Assembly (NCBI RefSeq): GCF_029210395.1
Contig: NZ_JARGDP010000005.1
Location: 38,204 to 102,203 of the forward strand
Origin: Petrocella sp. FN5
GTDB lineage: Bacteria; Bacillota; Clostridia; Lachnospirales; Vallitaleaceae
DNA length: 64,000 nucleotides
Direction of reading: 5' to 3'
The notes under the pieces were generated by a model. That model was not told where the DNA came from and did not search any database. It saw only the letters and a list, made by a program, of their open reading frames with translations. Below, piece by piece: positions 60,651 through 64,000 of the stretch. The stretch's first letter is position 1. Every line of letters starts with the position of its first letter. Position numbers and translations under genes: made by a program.

Positions 60651-62894
60651 TCAATATGACATCATCGGGTTCAGATCAATTTGCATATGACTTATATGTT
60701 TATGATCTTCTTGTTCATTTATATTATATAGATGATTGGCCAGTGCCGTCAATGCTTTATATGAATCTGCTTTGATGTAAATGACCCATCTGAAGTTATT
60801 TCTGATTTTTGACAAGGTTGCAGGTGAGGGCCCAAGAATTTCTACTGCTTTGTTATCTTCATAGCTACTTAAACGCTCTTTAATTCTATGACAAAGTTGA
60901 ATTAAATATTTTTCATCTGTTGAAATAATCAAAACACTCATCATTTCTTTAAAAGGTGCATAGCCCATCAACTTTCTATATTGAATCTCATTACTATAAA
61001 AATGCTTATAGTCCTGATTTTTGGCGCTGACAATACTGTAATGATCCGGGGTATAGGTTTGGATAATTGCTCTACCGGCTTTGTCACCACGACCGGATCT
61101 TCCTGTTACTTGAGTTACAAGTTGAAATGTCTTTTCACTGGCACGAAAGTCATTAACGTACAAAGACATATCTGCTGCCATAACTCCGACTAATGTTACA
61201 TTCTTAAAATGATGACCTTTGGCCACCATCTGTGTTCCAATAAGTATATCTGCTTCTTTGGCCTCAAATGCATCTAATACTCTTTTGTGTCCGTCCTTGC
61301 CGGTGGTGGTGTCATAATCCATACGTAAGGCTTTTGCTTTCGGAAATATTTCTTTGATATAAGCTTCCACTTTTTGTGTTCCAATACCAAAGGCTTTTAC
61401 ATGCTTAGAACCACAACTGGGACAGATTTGAACCATTGGTATGCTTTCATTACAATAATGACACTGTAGTCTATGATTGTACTTATGATAATTATAAGCG
61501 ACATCACAATGATTACACTTAAGGACATATCCGCATAGCCTACAGGATACAAAATTCGAGTGGCCTCTACGGTTCAAAAATAGAATAATTTGTTCCTTTT
61601 TTTCAAGTGTCGACTTTATGGCTTTATAAAGATCACAACTCAAAATACTGGTGTTGCCTTCTTCTAATTCTTTACGCATATCCACCGTTTCAACCCTAAG
61701 CGGTGAAAGCGCCTCAGCTTTTTGTTCCAGCTCAACAAGTGTATATTTTTCTGTTATAGCTTTATAATAGCTTTCCACTAAGGGTGTGGCAGAACCTAAT
61801 ATAACCGGACACATATGGTATCTGGCTCTATAGATTGCGACTTCTCTTGCATGGTATTTAGGCGGCATTTCAGATTTGTAGGAGGTTTCATGTTCTTCAT
61901 CTAGAATAATGAGGCCGATTTTTTCAAAAGGTGCGAAAATAGCCGACCTTGGTCCTATCATGATTTTTAGACGGCCTTCTTTTGCTAGACGCCATTGATC
62001 AAAACGTTCACCTTCTGACAGTCTAGAATGCATGACGCCCACAACTTCCCCAAAACGTTCAACAAACCTTTTGACCATAAGGGGTGTTAAAGCTATTTCC
62101 GGTATCATTACGATGGCTGACTGCCCCATAGCAAGCACTTGTTCAATCGCCTGCATGTAGACCTCTGTTTTGCCACTTCCGGTTATCCCATGAAGTAAAT
62201 AAACCTTGTTTTCCTTTTCTTGTATGCTATTTATAATACTTGTAAGTGCCTTGTCTTGTTCCTTATTAGGTGATAGGTTTATACTGGTCTCATATGCCTC
62301 CAAATCATATGGCATACGTATCCGTATATTTTCTTCTAATTCAAGAATACGATGTTTAACCATCGTTGTTATAATGCCACGCGTTACATCTGCTTCTTCC
62401 ATGATTTCTTTTAAGGATACATGAGGCTTTACTAATAAAACTTCTAGTGCTCTTACTCTAGGTTCATATGTTTTTTTACCTTTAAGTGTTCTAATCATGT
62501 CCATGAGTTGATCCTGATCTATTAAAGACCGCACCCATTTCTCTTCTTTTTTCCGAACATTGGGTCTTGAAGGTAATAACGCGCCAAGGGCTGCTTGCAT
62601 CGTTGAAACATATCTGTTCTTCATAAAAACGGCTAAATCTAGTAATTCAGACTCAATACCTACCTCTTCATACTCTTTAATAATATACTTCACTTTTTCT
62701 GGGTCAAAATCGATTTCCTCACAAAACCCAAGAATGTAGCCTCTAATGATGCGATTGCCTGCACCAAAAGGAATCTCTACGACGGATCCTATCCTGAGAT
62801 TTGGTCTTAATACCTCAGGTACACCGTATGTAAAGATTCTTTCTAGGCTTTTTACAGATATGCTTATTATGATTTGGGCATATTTTTGCGTCAT
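60651..62894 (-). CDS. priA: Primosomal protein N' (PriA helicase)
   Basis: Restarts stalled replication forks. It has an N-terminal DNA-binding domain (IFTYGVPE), a winged-helix region and a helicase core with GITGSGKTEVY and the DEEH box (ILDEEHETSYK). Eight zinc-binding cysteines form four CxxC pairs (CRLC, CNHC, CHYC, CPSC). The end is FRWVIYIKADS. 747 residues from the ATG at 62894, with AAGGAATAGAGAT in front; the upstream open frame is within a hairpin. Confidence 0.97.
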   Translation of the reverse strand: MTQKYAQIIISISVKSLERIFTYGVPEVLRPNLRIGSVVEIPFGAGNRIIRGYILGFCEEIDFDPEKVKYIIKEYEEVGIESELLDLAVFMKNRYVSTMQAALGALLPSRPNVRKKEEKWVRSLIDQDQLMDMIRTLKGKKTYEPRVRALEVLLVKPHVSLKEIMEEADVTRGIITTMVKHRILELEENIRIRMPYDLEAYETSINLSPNKEQDKALTSIINSIQEKENKVYLLHGITGSGKTEVYMQAIEQVLAMGQSAIVMIPEIALTPLMVKRFVERFGEVVGVMHSRLSEGERFDQWRLAKEGRLKIMIGPRSAIFAPFEKIGLIILDEEHETSYKSEMPPKYHAREVAIYRARYHMCPVILGSATPLVESYYKAITEKYTLVELEQKAEALSPLRVETVDMRKELEEGNTSILSCDLYKAIKSTLEKKEQIILFLNRRGHSNFVSCRLCGYVLKCNHCDVAYNYHKYNHRLQCHYCNESIPMVQICPSCGSKHVKAFGIGTQKVEAYIKEIFPKAKALRMDYDTTTGKDGHKRVLDAFEAKEADILIGTQMVAKGHHFKNVTLVGVMAADMSLYVNDFRASEKTFQLVTQVTGRSGRGDKAGRAIIQTYTPDHYSIVSAKNQDYKHFYSNEIQYRKLMGYAPFKEMMSVLIISTDEKYLIQLCHRIKERLSSYEDNKAVEILGPSPATLSKIRNNFRWVIYIKADSYKALTALANHLYNINEQEDHKHISHMQIDLNPMMSY

Positions 62895-62914
62895 ATCTCT
62901 ATTCCTTAATTGCA

Positions 62915-62952
62915 ATAAGTGGTCCAATCCTAAACACTGATTGACCACTTAT
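62915..62952 (-). terminator. Hairpin before priA
   Basis: ATAAGTGGTC (62915-62924) pairs with GACCACTTAT (62943-62952), extended by four pairs (one bulge) inside. No T-run, so it may stabilise or process the rpoZ-priA junction rather than terminate. Confidence 0.5.
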
Positions 62953-62987
62953 ATTGGATTTCTTTTAGGATTCAAGTAAGGTGTTGA

Positions 62988-63206
62988 TTAAAGAGAATCG
63001 ATATCGATTGTGCCTTCATACAATTCGTTCACCGCATAAGACAATGGTTTCGGATAGGATTTATTTACCCTAGGTTCAGCACCGTCAATGATTTGTCTAG
63101 CACGTTTAGATGTTGCAATTACAATTGAATAACGGCTTTTAAGTGTGATATCGTCATTTCTGTCATTAATTCTTTCCATTAGATCTGAGTAAGATGGATG
63201 TAACAT
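62988..63206 (-). CDS. rpoZ: RNA polymerase omega subunit
   Basis: A 72-residue omega subunit. The core NDRNDDITLKSRYSIVIATSKRARQII is conserved. It follows gmk by two bases, the usual pairing. The omega subunit helps polymerase assembly. Confidence 0.95.
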   Translation of the reverse strand: MLHPSYSDLMERINDRNDDITLKSRYSIVIATSKRARQIIDGAEPRVNKSYPKPLSYAVNELYEGTIDIDSL

Positions 63207-63208
63207 AG

Positions 63209-63841
63209 TTATTCTCCTTTCAACACTTCATTGAATTGACTCTCAAGAACCTGTTCGATACCGCCATAATGGGCCGCATGATGTTGTTCTGCGACCACAA
63301 TACTATGTACGATTTCAGCACATGCTTCAAGAACATCATTTTCAACGATATAATCATAGTCTTTAATGTAGGCTGTCTCTTCTTCGGCTCGTTTAAGCCT
63401 TTTGATGATCACATCCATAGATTCAGTACCCCGTCCAACAAGTCTTTCTTTAAGCTCCTTGATGGAAGGTGGAACGATAAATATCATAACGGCACCCGGA
63501 TATTGCTTTCTGACTTTCATGGCACCCTGTAGTTCAATCTCCAAAATGATATTTTTACCTGCTTCAAGTTGTTCAAACACATATTTTTTGGGGGTACCAT
63601 AGTAATTATTCACATAGGTTGCCCATTCTAATAGTTCATCATTCTCTATCATTTGTTCAAAGATTGGCTTCGATAGAAAATAATAACTTTCACCTTCAAC
63701 TTCTCCGTTTCTAGGTGCTCTCGTTGTGGCTGACACCGACAAAGAATAGTTTTCCTTCGTTTCTAATAATCTCTTTACAACGGTTCCTTTTCCGGCACCA
63801 GAAAATCCCGAAATAACCGTTAAAACTCCTGGCTTATGCAT
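63209..63841 (-). CDS. gmk: Guanylate kinase
   Basis: Phosphorylates GMP to GDP. Walker A is GFSGAGKGTVVKRL near residue 13, the GMP-binding signature is SATTRAPRNGEVEGESYYF, and the lid region is VGRGTESMDVIIKRL. 210 residues. GGTGG precedes the ATG. In most clostridia yicC and remA come before it; here a repeat and the window edge follow. Confidence 0.98.
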   Translation of the reverse strand: MHKPGVLTVISGFSGAGKGTVVKRLLETKENYSLSVSATTRAPRNGEVEGESYYFLSKPIFEQMIENDELLEWATYVNNYYGTPKKYVFEQLEAGKNIILEIELQGAMKVRKQYPGAVMIFIVPPSIKELKERLVGRGTESMDVIIKRLKRAEEETAYIKDYDYIVENDVLEACAEIVHSIVVAEQHHAAHYGGIEQVLESQFNEVLKGE

Positions 63842-63884
63842 GACCCACCATTATTCCTTTTTCTAGTTGTATGATTCTATGATT

Positions 63885-64000
63885 GGTGAAAATTCAACTA
63901 AATAGTTTTGACCCTTAACCATTTATGGTTAATGATTATAACTAAGTTTCATTACTTTCACCTTCAATATATAGATTACGTTGATACATTCGTAACTACA
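63885..64000. repeat. Tandem or back-to-back palindromic repeat, cut by window edge
   Basis: 63885-63922 is a right arm (ends GTTTTGACCCTTAACCAT). Three bases later 63925-64000 begins a new left arm (ATGGTTAATGATTATAACTA) that runs through ATATATAGATTACGTTGATA, CATTCG and into the start of the opposite arm at the window end. It is a fused pair, upstream of gmk. Confidence 0.78.

Noticed and set aside
1..64000. CRISPR arrays, prophage, integrase or toxin-antitoxin modules
   Set aside because: No regularly spaced repeats, no transposase or integrase genes and no small two-gene antitoxin-like units were seen; the dispersed palindromes are not arrayed with equal spacers.
1..64000. tRNA, rRNA or SRP RNA genes
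   Set aside because: No tRNA cloverleaf or rRNA-like GC-rich stretch was found by eye in the gaps; the gap next to ffh does not show the SRP RNA tetraloop core. A covariance search would be decisive.

Overview
This window is a low-GC Firmicute chromosome segment, most like a clostridium of the Lachnospirales or Vallitalea type. The evidence is the gene content (acetate kinase with phosphotransacetylase, PASTA kinase PrkC, YlxM, YlqF/RbgA, FlhB-like YlqH, Asp23, FakA, a DUF512 radical-SAM protein), AT-rich DNA, strong GGAGG ribosome sites and sigma-A promoters. The genus assignment is inference. It is almost pure housekeeping DNA: about 70 genes, all but three on the minus strand. No tRNA, rRNA, CRISPR, phage, transposase or defence gene was seen.

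Layout, read in transcription order from the right. gmk-rpoZ-priA-def-fmt-(Zn protease)-rsmB-rlmN-stp-prkC-rsgA-rpe-thiN (63.8-51.2 kb) is one long, tightly overlapped run. rpmB (plus strand) stands alone at 50.9 kb. asp23-fakA, recG-rsmD-coaD and a coiled-coil gene follow, then a rhodanese. At 42.4-44.1 kb two plus-strand genes (tmcAL and a rubredoxin-domain protein) diverge from pta-ackA. Next come yceD-rpmF-plsX-acpP (lipid and ribosome), rnc-smc-ftsY, an RNA methyltransferase, a glyoxalase-fold protein, and ylxM-ffh-rpsP-khpA-rimM-trmD-rplS-lepB-rbgA-rnhB-ylqG-ylqH-yraN. After that come pgeF-DUF512-der-plsY-gpsA, lapA/HD-GYP, rimP-nusA-ylxR-ylxQ-infB-rbfA-nrnA-truB-ribF, rpsO, pnp, an M16 peptidase, dut, a two-helix membrane protein, an RluD-type synthase and queG, which is cut by the window edge.

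Together the genes make the translation and RNA-processing core (initiation, rRNA modification, ribosome assembly GTPases, SRP pathway, RNA decay), lipid precursor supply (PlsX, ACP, PlsY, GpsA, FakA), envelope signalling (PrkC/Stp) and acetate energy metabolism.

The main feature not explained by genes is a dispersed family of AT-rich, imperfectly palindromic intergenic repeats. The most complete copy is 128 bp at 6673-6800. Half copies, internally deleted copies and decayed copies occur at 18.6, 24.1, 25.9, 30.2, 30.75, 37.7, 42.2, 48.4, 50.6 and 63.9 kb. Many abut gene ends; in ribF and the methyltransferase gene the conserved repeat end supplies the stop codon. Other regulatory structures include a four-helix leader hairpin before pnp, an inverted repeat overlapping the start of the ylxM-ffh transcript, and hairpin leaders before rpsO, rplS and rimP.
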